Source of the DNA: UBA9926 sp023261215
Lineage (GTDB): Bacteria > Pseudomonadota > Gammaproteobacteria > Pseudomonadales > Azotimanducaceae
Length of the DNA: 64,000 nucleotides
Direction: 5' to 3'
Assembly: GCA_038136035.1 (NCBI GenBank)
Contig: JAYPYV010000010.1
Span: 1 to 64,000, forward strand
Part shown: piece by piece, positions 16,856-25,276 of the stretch
Numbering within the stretch: position 1 is the first letter of the stretch
Layout: each line of letters opens with the position of its first letter
The notes under the pieces: model-generated
What the model saw: only the letters and a program-made list of their open reading frames with translations
Databases searched by the model: none
What the model was told of the DNA's origin: nothing
Made by a program: the position numbers and the translations under genes

Positions 16856-18061
16856 CTACTTCGTCTTAGGCAAGCCCAACACACGCTCACCCAGAATGTT
16901 TCGTTGAATTTCGCTAGAGCCACCAGAAATGGTGCCGGTGTACGTATTCATGTAACCCAGCGGCCATTTGCCGTCATCAGCGGCGTTCGGATCGCGAACG
17001 TAAAGCGCCGACTTGAGACCTAAAATACCCAGCGCAGTGTGGTGTAGCTCTTGGCCGACTTCGCTCCCTACCAGTTTGCCTTGAAGTGGGATGCGCATCG
17101 CGCCACCGTTCAGGTGCTTCAGCTTTGCGCGACGACTGTTCTGCACAGCTGCTTCGATACGCTCATAAAGTTTGACCAGGCGATCTCGCCAGACCGGATC
17201 GTCCCAAACGGCTCGACCGTTTCGGCGGGTGGTTTTGGCAAGTTCAATCACTTGAGCCATTGTGATGGTTGGAGATTCCGTCGCCACAGCACCAACGCCG
17301 ACACCGGCACCGCGTTCGCTTGTGAGCGTCGCCATAGCAACTTTCCAACCATCGCCGACATTGCCCACTCGCCAAGCGTCGGGGACCGTCGCATTGTCAA
17401 GGAACACTTCGTTAAAACCGGATTCTCCCGTCATTTTGTGGATGGGCTTAACCGTCACCCCGGGCTGATTCATATCGGCAAGGAAATAAGTGATACCGCC
17501 ATATTTATCGGACTTGTCATGTCGAGCCAGGAGCAGCATAAATTGAGCGAAGTGGCCCAGGCTGGTCCAAACTTTACTGCCGTTGATCACCCACTGATCG
17601 CCCTCTTTGACGGCGCTTGTTTGGAGTGAGGCAAGGTCCGAGCCAGCACCGGGTTCGCTAAAGCCCTGACACCAAATTTCCTCCCCAGAGAAAATGGGGG
17701 GTAGGAAACGGGCTTTTTGCTCCTCGCTGCCGCATTCCAGCAATGTAGGCACCGCCATTCCAAGACCGATCCAATTAATGAAGTAAGGAACATCCGCCTT
17801 TCGGACTTCAGCGCTGGCAATGGCCTGACATTCTGTCATCTCATGACCACCATAAATTTTGGGTAGGTCAGAAGCGATGAGACCGGCCTCGTAGCATTTG
17901 GCCTGCCATTCCTGCAAATAGGTTAAATGGCTTGGATCCGTAACTTCGTAGGCGGCCTGTGGAAGCGGAATCGGATGCGGATCGGGTTTGTTCTCTTCGA
18001 TCCATCGTTGACAGAATTCTCTGAATTCCTGCTGCTCCTGACTCAGTTGTCGTTCACTCAT
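16856..18061 (-). CDS. Acyl-CoA dehydrogenase family protein (pair subunit 2)
   Basis: A 401-residue acyl-CoA dehydrogenase. The FAD/substrate motif is intact (FSEPGAGSDLASL, near 140), followed by VINGSKVWTSLGHFA, and the C-terminal GTISGGSSEIQRNILGERV is typical of the FadE/ChsE-like group. It catalyses alpha-beta dehydrogenation of an acyl-CoA, passing electrons to ETF. Although the frame is open 99 bases further upstream, I use the ATG at 18061: AAGAGGTA lies just before it and a longer form would run into the mmsB gene. It is 31 bases downstream of mmsB in the same operon and 14 bases upstream of its paralogue. Confidence 0.9.
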   Translation of the reverse strand: MSERQLSQEQQEFREFCQRWIEENKPDPHPIPLPQAAYEVTDPSHLTYLQEWQAKCYEAGLIASDLPKIYGGHEMTECQAIASAEVRKADVPYFINWIGLGMAVPTLLECGSEEQKARFLPPIFSGEEIWCQGFSEPGAGSDLASLQTSAVKEGDQWVINGSKVWTSLGHFAQFMLLLARHDKSDKYGGITYFLADMNQPGVTVKPIHKMTGESGFNEVFLDNATVPDAWRVGNVGDGWKVAMATLTSERGAGVGVGAVATESPTITMAQVIELAKTTRRNGRAVWDDPVWRDRLVKLYERIEAAVQNSRRAKLKHLNGGAMRIPLQGKLVGSEVGQELHHTALGILGLKSALYVRDPNAADDGKWPLGYMNTYTGTISGGSSEIQRNILGERVLGLPKTK

Positions 18062-18092
18062 CGGGTACCTCTTGTTGGTCGCTGAGTTCGTC

Positions 18093-18983
18093 TCAGACGT
18101 TGCTCTGGAAAAATTTCTGGATGCTGGAGAAGTCGATGCCCCCCATCCCTTGCTTGGCATGGGCGAGGTAGAGACTTCGGGTTAAAGAGCCCATGGGGGT
18201 TGTGCTGCCCGTGGCGAGCGCAGACTCCATCGCGAGCCCCAAATCCTTCACCATCAAGTCAACTAAAAATCCGCCCTGATAATCGTTAGATGATGGCACC
18301 TTGTCCATCACGCCCGGGTAGGGGTTGTAAACCTCTAGAGCCCAGTTGCCACCGGAGCTCTTTCGCATCACCTCAGATAATACGGCGGGGTCAAGCCCGT
18401 TGTTCACTCCCAGTTGGAGTGCCTCGGCTGTCCCAGCCATCAGGACAGACAGGAGCATGTTGTTACAGATCTTGGCGACCTGACCCGCGCCTGCATCACC
18501 CGCATGGAAAATATTCTTGCCCATGACCTCAAGCAGAGGGCGCGCAGCTTCAAGAGCCGACGATTGGCCGCCCACGATGAAGGTGAGCGTGCCGCCGACT
18601 GCGCCGCCGACACCGCCTGATACAGGGGCATCGATCATCGGAATGTTGCGTTCAGCCGCGGCTGCGGCAACCCTCTTTGCAGATTCCGGCGCAATGGTTG
18701 AAGAATCAATAACCAGAGTGCCCGGTTCGATGTGATTCAACAGGCCGTCCTCGCCTAAATACAATCCCTCGACATGCTTGGACGCTGGAAGCATAGAAAT
18801 GACGACGTCAACGCCGTTAACGGCTTCTGCCGCTGAAGCGGCTCGCGCGCCACCTTCGCTCACGAGGTTCGCGAGTGCGGTTTCAACGAGATCAAAGGCA
18901 GTGACTTGATAGCCGGCCTTGATGAGATTGGTCGCCATGGGGCCACCCATGTTACCCAGGCCAATGAATCCGATGTTCTTCAT
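18093..18983 (-). CDS. mmsB: 3-hydroxyisobutyrate dehydrogenase
   Basis: A 296-residue beta-hydroxyacid dehydrogenase. NAD site IGFIGLGNMGGPMA at the N-terminus, substrate motif DAPVSGGVGGAVGGTL near 118, catalytic Lys in GAGQVAKICNNMLL near 170. The length and the residues around these motifs match MmsB, which oxidises 3-hydroxyisobutyrate to methylmalonate semialdehyde in valine breakdown. TGGAG precedes the ATG. It lies between the 3-hydroxyisobutyryl-CoA hydrolase gene, which makes its substrate, and the acyl-CoA dehydrogenase pair. The next enzyme, methylmalonate-semialdehyde dehydrogenase (MmsA), is not in this window. Confidence 0.93.
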   Translation of the reverse strand: MKNIGFIGLGNMGGPMATNLIKAGYQVTAFDLVETALANLVSEGGARAASAAEAVNGVDVVISMLPASKHVEGLYLGEDGLLNHIEPGTLVIDSSTIAPESAKRVAAAAAERNIPMIDAPVSGGVGGAVGGTLTFIVGGQSSALEAARPLLEVMGKNIFHAGDAGAGQVAKICNNMLLSVLMAGTAEALQLGVNNGLDPAVLSEVMRKSSGGNWALEVYNPYPGVMDKVPSSNDYQGGFLVDLMVKDLGLAMESALATGSTTPMGSLTRSLYLAHAKQGMGGIDFSSIQKFFQSNV

Positions 18984-19049
18984 ACGTGAAAACTCCAGTT
19001 TGAATAGGGGGTGAACGTCAGCCTCGAGTGATCGCGAGGATTCCAGGGT

Positions 19050-20162
19050 TTAGTCCAAATCTTGCAGAGGATGAGGCGATGCGGCGGGTTCAAAGTGCGC
19101 CTCAACATGTGAGCGAGGCACCTCACCCAGCGGATACTGCCACGCGGGTTGGCCATCTTTGTCGATGAGCAAGGCGCGAACACCCTCCGTGAATTCTCCA
19201 AATCTTGAGCAGGCGGACGCAATATCCAACTCCATTCTGAACATTTCCGCCATGGTCTGATGTTGGGCGCGCGTGAATTGTTCAAGGATGACCGCCGCCG
19301 TGACTGGAGACCCCGCGAGGAAACTCGATTTGGCTCGATCTAGCCACTTATCGGCTGGCCATGTTTGCATCGCGACGGAAAGAGCTTTGATTGGCTCGCT
19401 TGCGTCCAAAGCGGACCCAATCGTTTCGCGGATCAATGTCTCGTGCGCTGCTAAGTTCGACGGTGCGAAGCCTTCATCTGCCTCGGCCTCTTTGAGACAG
19501 ACATCAATGGCATCAGAAAAATGCGCATCGCTCACGTCAATTTGGCGGATCGCCTCCAAGCAAGCTGACTTCCGTTCATGGGGTATTAAATGCGTGAGCA
19601 TCCCTGTGAGTTGTCCATCCTTCGCGTTGATATTGGCTGCGGTGAGCGCAATAAAATGCGCCCAGGCAGGATCCATGTTGGCGAAGGTATAGGTTCCACC
19701 CGCGTCAGGAAACAGGCCAATCGTGATCTCTGGCATAGCAATTCGGGTAGTCTCTGTGCCAACTCTGAATCGGCAAGCCGAGAGGATCCCGAGGCCACCG
19801 CCCATGACAATGCCATGGCCCCACGCAAGGGTTGGTTTTGGATACTGCCTAAGCTGATAGTCCAATCGATATTCACGCTCAAAAAAGGCCTCGCAGTAGG
19901 GGCAGGGGCCGCTCGGATGCGCCTTCATATCATGATACAGCGCCTGGATATCGCCCCCAGCCGAAAATGCCTTTTCGCCTGAGGCATCAAAAACCAGTGC
20001 TTTGATGGTATCGTCGTTTCGCCAGGCATCGATTTGAGCCTGGATGAGATCGATCATCTCTAGACTCAGGCTGTTAAGTGTGGCGAGTGCATTCAGTGTG
20101 ATTCGACCCAATTCGCCGCCATTGGCAAGCGCCACTCGTTCAAAAAGAACTGGCGATTCCAT
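19050..20162 (-). CDS. 3-hydroxyisobutyryl-CoA hydrolase
   Basis: A 370-residue crotonase-fold protein of the ECH_2/HIBCH group, longer than ordinary enoyl-CoA hydratases. Oxyanion-hole segments SAGGDIQALY and GHGIVMGGGLGIL, and the catalytic MPEITIGLFPDAGGTY, match the hydrolase. It releases CoA from 3-hydroxyisobutyryl-CoA, giving the free acid for MmsB. I chose the ATG at 20162, whose A is shared with the stop of the upstream gene (TGATG); a GTG 15 bases further upstream is also open. Its position between the hydratase and mmsB follows the order of valine catabolism. Confidence 0.92.
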   Translation of the reverse strand: MESPVLFERVALANGGELGRITLNALATLNSLSLEMIDLIQAQIDAWRNDDTIKALVFDASGEKAFSAGGDIQALYHDMKAHPSGPCPYCEAFFEREYRLDYQLRQYPKPTLAWGHGIVMGGGLGILSACRFRVGTETTRIAMPEITIGLFPDAGGTYTFANMDPAWAHFIALTAANINAKDGQLTGMLTHLIPHERKSACLEAIRQIDVSDAHFSDAIDVCLKEAEADEGFAPSNLAAHETLIRETIGSALDASEPIKALSVAMQTWPADKWLDRAKSSFLAGSPVTAAVILEQFTRAQHQTMAEMFRMELDIASACSRFGEFTEGVRALLIDKDGQPAWQYPLGEVPRSHVEAHFEPAASPHPLQDLD

Positions 20163-20938
20163 CAGGCGTTTTTCCACTGCGGGGCTCTTTTCTCAAGAAA
20201 TGCATTCACCCCTTCTTTCTGGTCCTGAGTCGAGAAGAGATCAACAAAGGCCGTTTTTTCGTCACTGAGGGCGTCAGGCATGGTGCTGGTCCTGGCTGCC
20301 ATAATTAAGTTTTTGCACGCAGAAACACTTTTAGGGCTCTGCTTCGTAGTCTGCTCTGCAAGGGCTAATGCACGCTTCAAGCTTTCGCCTTGATCTACTA
20401 CTTCCTCGACAAGGCCGATCGCCAGCGCTTTTTCGGCGCCTACACGCTCCCCACATAAAATCATGCGTTTGGCCCAGCCTTCACCCACGATCCAGGGTAA
20501 GTGCTGCGTGCCAAGGCCGCAGGGTAAGAGACCCACCGTCGCCTCGGGGAGCGCCATTTGCGCTTGAGCTTCAGCGATCCGAATGTCGCAACACAAAGCG
20601 CATTCGAGGCCGCCGCCCATGGCATAGCCATTGATCGCCGCGATGGAGACGCCTCTAAAGTGAGTCAGCGCCTTGAACGCCGCGTGGAACGCGTTGGCCA
20701 TCGCTTCGGCTTTCGAGGGGTCGCCATCGGCAAAGAGATTAAGGTCGGCCCCGGCCGAGAAAAATTTCTCACCCTGCCCAGTAATCACCAAGGCGTAACA
20801 ATCGAGATCCTCATTCAAGGTCTCAATGATGGTTTTAAGCGCGCCTAGATTATCCTGGTCCCAGGTGTTGGCCGCCGGGTTATCGATGGTCAGCACAGCG
20901 GTATGGCCTTGACGTTCGAGTCGAATTTTATCGGTCAT
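20162..20938 (-). CDS. Enoyl-CoA hydratase (crotonase family)
   Basis: A 258-residue crotonase. Oxyanion hole FSAGADLNLF; catalytic Glu residues in GYAMGGGLECAL and ALPEATVGLLP; the second glycine loop is CGLGTQHL. It would hydrate methacrylyl-CoA to 3-hydroxyisobutyryl-CoA, judging from its place between isobutyryl-CoA dehydrogenase and the hydrolase; other short enoyl-CoAs are possible. AAGGA lies seven bases before the ATG. It is nine bases downstream of the dehydrogenase gene and shares its stop with the next start. Confidence 0.92.
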   Translation of the reverse strand: MTDKIRLERQGHTAVLTIDNPAANTWDQDNLGALKTIIETLNEDLDCYALVITGQGEKFFSAGADLNLFADGDPSKAEAMANAFHAAFKALTHFRGVSIAAINGYAMGGGLECALCCDIRIAEAQAQMALPEATVGLLPCGLGTQHLPWIVGEGWAKRMILCGERVGAEKALAIGLVEEVVDQGESLKRALALAEQTTKQSPKSVSACKNLIMAARTSTMPDALSDEKTAFVDLFSTQDQKEGVNAFLEKRAPQWKNA

Positions 20939-20947
20939 GGTGAGTCC

Positions 20948-22108
20948 TTATTGGATAGCTTCAATATCAGCGAGCGCGAGCAAGCGACGAGCGGTGATGA
21001 CGCGCATGATTTCATTGGTGCCTTCAAGTATCTGATGAACGCGAGTGTCTCGGATATGCCGTTCAAGTGGATATTCCTGCATGTAACCGTATCCACCATG
21101 GATCTGTAGTGCTTCATTGCAGACTTTAAATCCCACATCGGTCGAGAACTGTTTGGCCATCGCCGCATAGACGGAGGCCTCCGGGTGATTCGCATCAACT
21201 TTGGCGGCCGCCATCCGGATCATCTGTCTTGCCGCCACCAGTTCCGTGGCCATATCAGCCAATTTGAACTGCAGTGCTTGAAAATTGGCCAACGGTTCGC
21301 CGAATTGCTGACGTTCGCCCATGTAGGTTCGTGCACGATTGAGAGCGGCTTGGGCAGTCCCTACCGAACAGGTTCCAATGTTGATCCGGCCCCCATCAAG
21401 CCCCTTCATGGCAATTTTGAATCCGTCACCCTCTCGACCAAGGCGATTCGTGATCGGCACGCGCACGTCTTCGAACACGATTTCGCGCGTGGGTTGGCTG
21501 TTCCATCCCATTTTGTGCAAGTTGTGACCGAATTGAATGCCAGGCGTGTTGGCTGGGATGACGAGGCAACTGATACCTCTCGGGCCCGGCTCACCTGTGC
21601 GCAACATGGTGACGAGATAGTCCGTTTCCCCTGCACCCGAAATGAACATCTTGCTGCCATTGACGATGTAATCATCGCCGTCGACTGTCGCGGTTGTCCT
21701 GAGTGACGCGGCATCCGAACCTGCACCTGGCTCAGTTAAGCAATAGCTAGCAAGCATCTCTCCCGCGATGAGCGGCGGCGCGATGGCTTGAACCAGTGCC
21801 TCTGGCCCGAATTCGGTGATCATCCAGGTCGCCATATTGTGGATTGAGATGAAAGCCGTGGTCGAGGTGCAACCCATCGCAAGTTGTTCCAGGATGATGC
21901 TCGAATCAAGTCGAGACAGGCCCAAGCCGCCTGCGGCCTCTGGGCAATAGAGGCCACAAAATCCGAGTTCGCCCGCGGCCCGAATCACATCCTTAGGGAA
22001 GATCTTCTTCGCATCCCATTCAGCAGCGTGAGGGGCGAGCGCGCCATCTGAAAATTGCCGGGCCGCATCTCGATACGCGGCCTGATCCTCACTGAGTTCG
22101 TAATCCAT
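20948..22108 (-). CDS. Isobutyryl-CoA dehydrogenase-type acyl-CoA dehydrogenase
   Basis: A 386-residue acyl-CoA dehydrogenase of the ACAD8/isobutyryl type. N-domain LSEDQAAYRDAARQFSDG, FAD motif CLTEPGAGSDAASL near 125, LQIHGGYGYMQEYPLERHIRD and the catalytic Glu in ILEGTNEIMR near 365. It makes methacrylyl-CoA from isobutyryl-CoA, giving electrons to ETF. The following genes (hydratase, hydrolase, mmsB) complete four steps of valine breakdown, which supports the substrate. Its ATG directly abuts the stop of a 50-codon open frame and has no good Shine-Dalgarno site of its own, suggesting coupling to that frame. Confidence 0.92.
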   Translation of the reverse strand: MDYELSEDQAAYRDAARQFSDGALAPHAAEWDAKKIFPKDVIRAAGELGFCGLYCPEAAGGLGLSRLDSSIILEQLAMGCTSTTAFISIHNMATWMITEFGPEALVQAIAPPLIAGEMLASYCLTEPGAGSDAASLRTTATVDGDDYIVNGSKMFISGAGETDYLVTMLRTGEPGPRGISCLVIPANTPGIQFGHNLHKMGWNSQPTREIVFEDVRVPITNRLGREGDGFKIAMKGLDGGRINIGTCSVGTAQAALNRARTYMGERQQFGEPLANFQALQFKLADMATELVAARQMIRMAAAKVDANHPEASVYAAMAKQFSTDVGFKVCNEALQIHGGYGYMQEYPLERHIRDTRVHQILEGTNEIMRVITARRLLALADIEAIQ

Positions 22109-22261
22109 TTAGGTTAGCTCAATCGTTAGGTTGGCGGACGCCGTAGCGTCATTCGAAAACCAGCGTCCTGCGATGGTTTTATATTCCCTGCAAAACCGGA
22201 CGACCCGCGCGCCGTTAGCGTCTTGGTAGTCATTGATGTCTGTCGGTAGGACTTGAGACAT
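22109..22261 (-). CDS. Possible 50-residue leader ORF of the valine operon
   Basis: An ATG-started frame of 50 codons whose TAA is immediately followed by the ATG of the isobutyryl-CoA dehydrogenase gene. Residues include REYKTIAGRWFSNDAT; it has one Cys and no membrane segment or signal. I do not recognise a family. GGGAAA precedes the ATG. The abutting stop and start, and the lack of a ribosome site for the next gene, argue that it is translated and feeds ribosomes to the operon. It could also be a chance frame. Function unknown. Confidence 0.4.
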   Translation of the reverse strand: MSQVLPTDINDYQDANGARVVRFCREYKTIAGRWFSNDATASANLTIELT

Positions 22262-22658
22262 GCGAGTTTCCCGTCAAGGTTCAGGCCGAAGCAGGATGTT
22301 AATGAATGCAAAGTCGCAGTAACATACCAGGATCTGCAGGTTAGACCTGCAAATACGCAGTATCAATAGCTGGCTAGAAGATTCAAGTCACGGGACCGCA
22401 GCGCTGCCCGTCCGCCTTTCGTTTCGAGCGACCGACGGGTGATTTGAAAACCAGACCACCGGCTGTTTAAAGGGTTGGGCGCCTATCAGCCGATTGGTAG
22501 CGCGAGGTCCCGGCCCCTCTCGCGTGTCATTGAAGTACGAGTCTTTGATTCAAGCCAAGGGCCTGTTGTTTGATGGGCGGCCGGATTCTTAGTGGGTGTG
22601 ATGAGCCGTGCGGGGGCCCTGGGCTTCGGCCCGTTGAAGTGAGCGAGGGAAAACCAGG
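22262..22658. other. Divergent promoter region, 397 bases
   Basis: Lies between the minus-strand valine operon and the plus-strand LysR gene. It holds two palindromes at 22335-22363 (listed separately). On the minus strand TGGTATGTT (an extended -10-like element) lies just downstream of the palindromes, which would then overlap the -35 region. The rest, including the G-rich part near the LysR gene, shows nothing recognisable. Confidence 0.5.
22335..22363. promoter_or_regulatory. Candidate LysR-type operator (two adjacent palindromes)
   Basis: A perfect 17-base palindrome with 7-base arms (TGCAGGT-TAG-ACCTGCA, 22335-22351) is followed after one base by ATAC-GCA-GTAT (22353-22363). They lie 74-102 bases upstream of the first frame of the valine operon and between it and a divergent LysR gene, the usual layout for LysR regulation. 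Identity of the binding protein is inferred. Confidence 0.5.
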
Positions 22659-23588
22659 ATGGTTGATCGAGGGCCTCGGCCCAATCTTGATGTACGCAAC
22701 GCGCTAGAACGTCTTAACTGGGATGATCTGAGGCTATTTTTGACGGTAGCGAGGTATTCGAGTCTCGATCAGAGTGCACAACAACTGCGCCTTGACCCCA
22801 CCACTTTGGGCCGAAGAGTTCGTCGCTTGGAGCGCTCGCTCGACGTCAGTCTGCTCGAACGGAGTAGGAAAGGACATCGGCTGACCCCAACAGGAGAGGC
22901 TATGCTCGCACACCTCGAAGAGGTTGAGCACCAAGTCTTGGATTTGGTCGAATCGATCTCAGGTGAAGCAAAACGTGTGCAGGGGGTTGTTCGTCTGAGT
23001 GTCACGGAGGCCTTCGGCAATGTGGTGATTGCGCCCGCGCTGGGAACACTGTTTGCTCGGCATCCGGATCTAAAAATTGAGCTGGTCGCCAGTACGGGTC
23101 TGCTTAGTGTGTCAAAGCGTGAGGCAGACCTGGCGGTGCTCTTATCACGGCCTAGCCGGGGACGTTTAAAGGTTCAAAAGCTCACAGACTATTCCCTTCA
23201 GCTCTATGCGACGCCGACGTATTTGAATAAGTTTCCCAAAATTCACACGCCCGAGGACCTCAGGCAACACACGCTGATAGGGTATGTTGACGATTTGATT
23301 TATTCCCCTCGCCTGCGTTACTTCGATGAGGTGGCGCCCGGACTTTCGCCGGCTTTGACCAGTTCGAGCTTATTAGCTCAAAAGCAGCTTGCCACAGCCG
23401 ATTGCGGCATTGCCGTGTTGCCAAAGTTCGTCGGGGACCCAGAGCCTAGACTGCGCTTGGTCCTACCTAAAGCCGTGCACATCACGCGTAGCTTCTATCT
23501 CGCAGTGCATGAAGACCTTTTTGATCACGCACGGATCCAGGTGGTCGTCGAATTTCTTCAGGAGCTGATCGCGAACGCTGACCTTTAG
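22659..23588 (+). CDS. LysR-family transcriptional regulator
   Basis: A 309-residue LysR regulator. The winged helix-turn-helix is at about 18-75 (WDDLRLFLTVARYSSLDQSA, LRLDPTTLGRRVRRLE, LLERSRKGHRLTPTG). The C-terminal effector domain follows (GVVRLSVTEAFGN). The HTH has Asp-Pro-Thr-Thr-Leu-Gly instead of the more usual Ser-Gln-Ser-Ala-Val-Ser. GAGGGAAA lies upstream of the ATG. It is divergent from the valine-type operon and is the likely regulator of that operon; an effector such as an acyl-CoA or branched-chain acid is a guess. Confidence 0.92.
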   Translation: MVDRGPRPNLDVRNALERLNWDDLRLFLTVARYSSLDQSAQQLRLDPTTLGRRVRRLERSLDVSLLERSRKGHRLTPTGEAMLAHLEEVEHQVLDLVESISGEAKRVQGVVRLSVTEAFGNVVIAPALGTLFARHPDLKIELVASTGLLSVSKREADLAVLLSRPSRGRLKVQKLTDYSLQLYATPTYLNKFPKIHTPEDLRQHTLIGYVDDLIYSPRLRYFDEVAPGLSPALTSSSLLAQKQLATADCGIAVLPKFVGDPEPRLRLVLPKAVHITRSFYLAVHEDLFDHARIQVVVEFLQELIANADL

Positions 23589-23589
23589 C

Positions 23590-24300
23590 CTAGTGATGCG
23601 CTGTCTTTAACAAGTGCGCCGCGCCCGCGGTGCCATTGATCGATGGGGTTGCCCCAAAAAGTTTCTCTTTCATGGTGCCGTACACACGACGATTTTTGGC
23701 TAGCGGGGCCAGTTGAGCGGCCCGAGCTAGACATGCAGCGTCTAATTGCTCTAGCGGTAAAGCGGCCTCGACAATTCCTGCCGCCATGGCGTCAGGCCCT
23801 CGCCACCGATGGGCGAGCTGCACGGTTTTAAAAAACGTGTTGGCCGGCAGTTTGTGACGAAACAAAGCAAGCTCGGGATCAGGGATCACCATGCCGATTT
23901 CGACCTCATTCGCGCACAGGTAGCCTCGATCCTCGCGCATCAATCGCAGATCGTGACAAAGGGCGAGCATAAAACCGGCACCAAAGGCATGACCCCCGAT
24001 GGCGCAGAGGGTCGGCATGGGGAAGGTGATGACCCGTCCCATCAGCGACATGAATTCAGAACCAAATGCGGCGCGGTCGCCGCCAACGTGGTCGCCTTCA
24101 CTGGCTCGCCACTCTAGATCAAGACCATTGGAGAAGAACTTTGGATCGCTTGATCGGGTCACCAGCGCATTAATGGCTGCATCCGCCTCAATCTCATCAA
24201 GCGCAGCGGCAAACGCACGGACGAAAGTGGTGTTCCATCGGTTCTCACCAGCATCCATCGTCAGAATGGCAATGTCATCTTGGTACTCTGTTTGAATCAT
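23590..24300 (-). CDS. Enoyl-CoA hydratase/isomerase family protein
   Basis: A 236-residue crotonase-fold protein. Oxyanion-hole segments KFFSNGLDLEW and GHAFGAGFMLALCHDLRLM are present, but the first hydratase Glu (GGGxE) is missing; Glu remains in ANEVEIGMVIP. This is the pattern of Delta3,Delta2-enoyl-CoA isomerases rather than hydratases. It would shift double bonds in unsaturated acyl-CoAs for beta-oxidation. I use the ATG at 24300, with AAGGAAG just upstream, rather than one 42 bases further out. It faces the LysR gene tail to tail with one base between them. Confidence 0.85.
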   Translation of the reverse strand: MIQTEYQDDIAILTMDAGENRWNTTFVRAFAAALDEIEADAAINALVTRSSDPKFFSNGLDLEWRASEGDHVGGDRAAFGSEFMSLMGRVITFPMPTLCAIGGHAFGAGFMLALCHDLRLMREDRGYLCANEVEIGMVIPDPELALFRHKLPANTFFKTVQLAHRWRGPDAMAAGIVEAALPLEQLDAACLARAAQLAPLAKNRRVYGTMKEKLFGATPSINGTAGAAHLLKTAHH

Positions 24301-24451
24301 TGGGTTTCTTCCTTCATGCTGGAGGAAGGGAGTATTGCCCATGCCGTACTAGATGACCACCTGCAGTCGTCGGCCTTTTTGGGCTTTTTTGATTTTTGGG
24401 GAGTGCACATGGGTAGGCCGATGGTCGTCGTCAGTGCTCGGGCCGATCAGG

Positions 24452-24922
24452 ATGGAACAGCTAACCGAAGAAGAAGTCAAAGCGAGTTTTGAACCGGGTG
24501 CCGAGCTGTGGTTGCCGAATTTCGATCGTGTCGAGTGGGCGCATCGGGATTTCCTGTCGTGGGTGCATCCTTCTGGACACTTGGGTTATCTGGTCACTCG
24601 GTCGCCTAACGACGGTTGTTTGCATGGTGTTGTGTTAAGACGGCACGAGCGCAAACCTCGTGCTGCCCGGCTGGATATGTGCAGTATTTGTCATCACGTG
24701 CACGCCATGGGCGGCGCTGCGATGTTCACGCTGACTGAAAAGGGCAGCGGGGGGCGCCGGACCTTCTCTAACGTCATCTGTGGCGATTTAGGATGTTCGC
24801 TCCGGATTCGCGACCTGGTCACACCAAAGAGTTTTATGCAGGAAAATATTTATCTAGAAGCCAAGATCTGGCGTATCCTCCAGCATCTACACAAGTGGCT
24901 CACGCGCGCAAAATATCTATGA
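24452..24922 (+). CDS. FBP-type treble-clef zinc-finger protein (EF-G-binding-like)
   Basis: A 156-residue protein resembling the C-terminal treble-clef domain of FusB/FBP proteins, which bind elongation factor G. Four cysteines are well placed for zinc: Cys77 and Cys80 in MCSICHH, Cys110 and Cys115 in NVICGDLGC. The segment LRIRD after them is typical. FusB releases fusidic-acid-stalled EF-G in staphylococci; related single-domain proteins of unknown role occur in actinobacteria. An ATG 99 bases upstream keeps the frame open but gives an unrelated N-terminus, so the ATG at 24452 is preferred, with weak AGG upstream. Role here unknown, likely ribosome-linked. Confidence 0.75.
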   Translation: MEQLTEEEVKASFEPGAELWLPNFDRVEWAHRDFLSWVHPSGHLGYLVTRSPNDGCLHGVVLRRHERKPRAARLDMCSICHHVHAMGGAAMFTLTEKGSGGRRTFSNVICGDLGCSLRIRDLVTPKSFMQENIYLEAKIWRILQHLHKWLTRAKYL

Positions 24923-25276
24923 GGGTTTGGGCTGACGCGAGAGGGGCTTGAATAGACGGCGACGTTTTTTATCCGTACATCGCCCGCGCGTCATGAGATC
25001 ATTGCCCTGCCTTGAGGGGGTGTGCGGTGGTCATTGCTCGTTGTGCCACGTTCAAGTCTCGAGCGCTGTCATCAAGAACCGTCTTGGCGTTCGTTTAGCG
25101 TGGGGCGAGTCAAAGAAATGAAGACTGCATCTAACCGTCGCTAAGGTCAGGGTTTTGATGACCTGTTTAACGCTCGATCTAACGCTAGAACCTGAGCACA
25201 CGGGGGCGTTGAGGGCAGGTGACTGCCAAGCGCGGAGATAAAGCAGGTCAACACAAGCCATTGAGAAGGAATCCAC
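24923..25276. other. Intergenic region, 354 bases
   Basis: No gene recognised. A TTTTTT run at about 24965-24970 follows a G+C-rich stretch but I cannot draw a convincing stem before it. Presumably contains the promoter of the MFS transporter gene. Confidence 0.4.
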
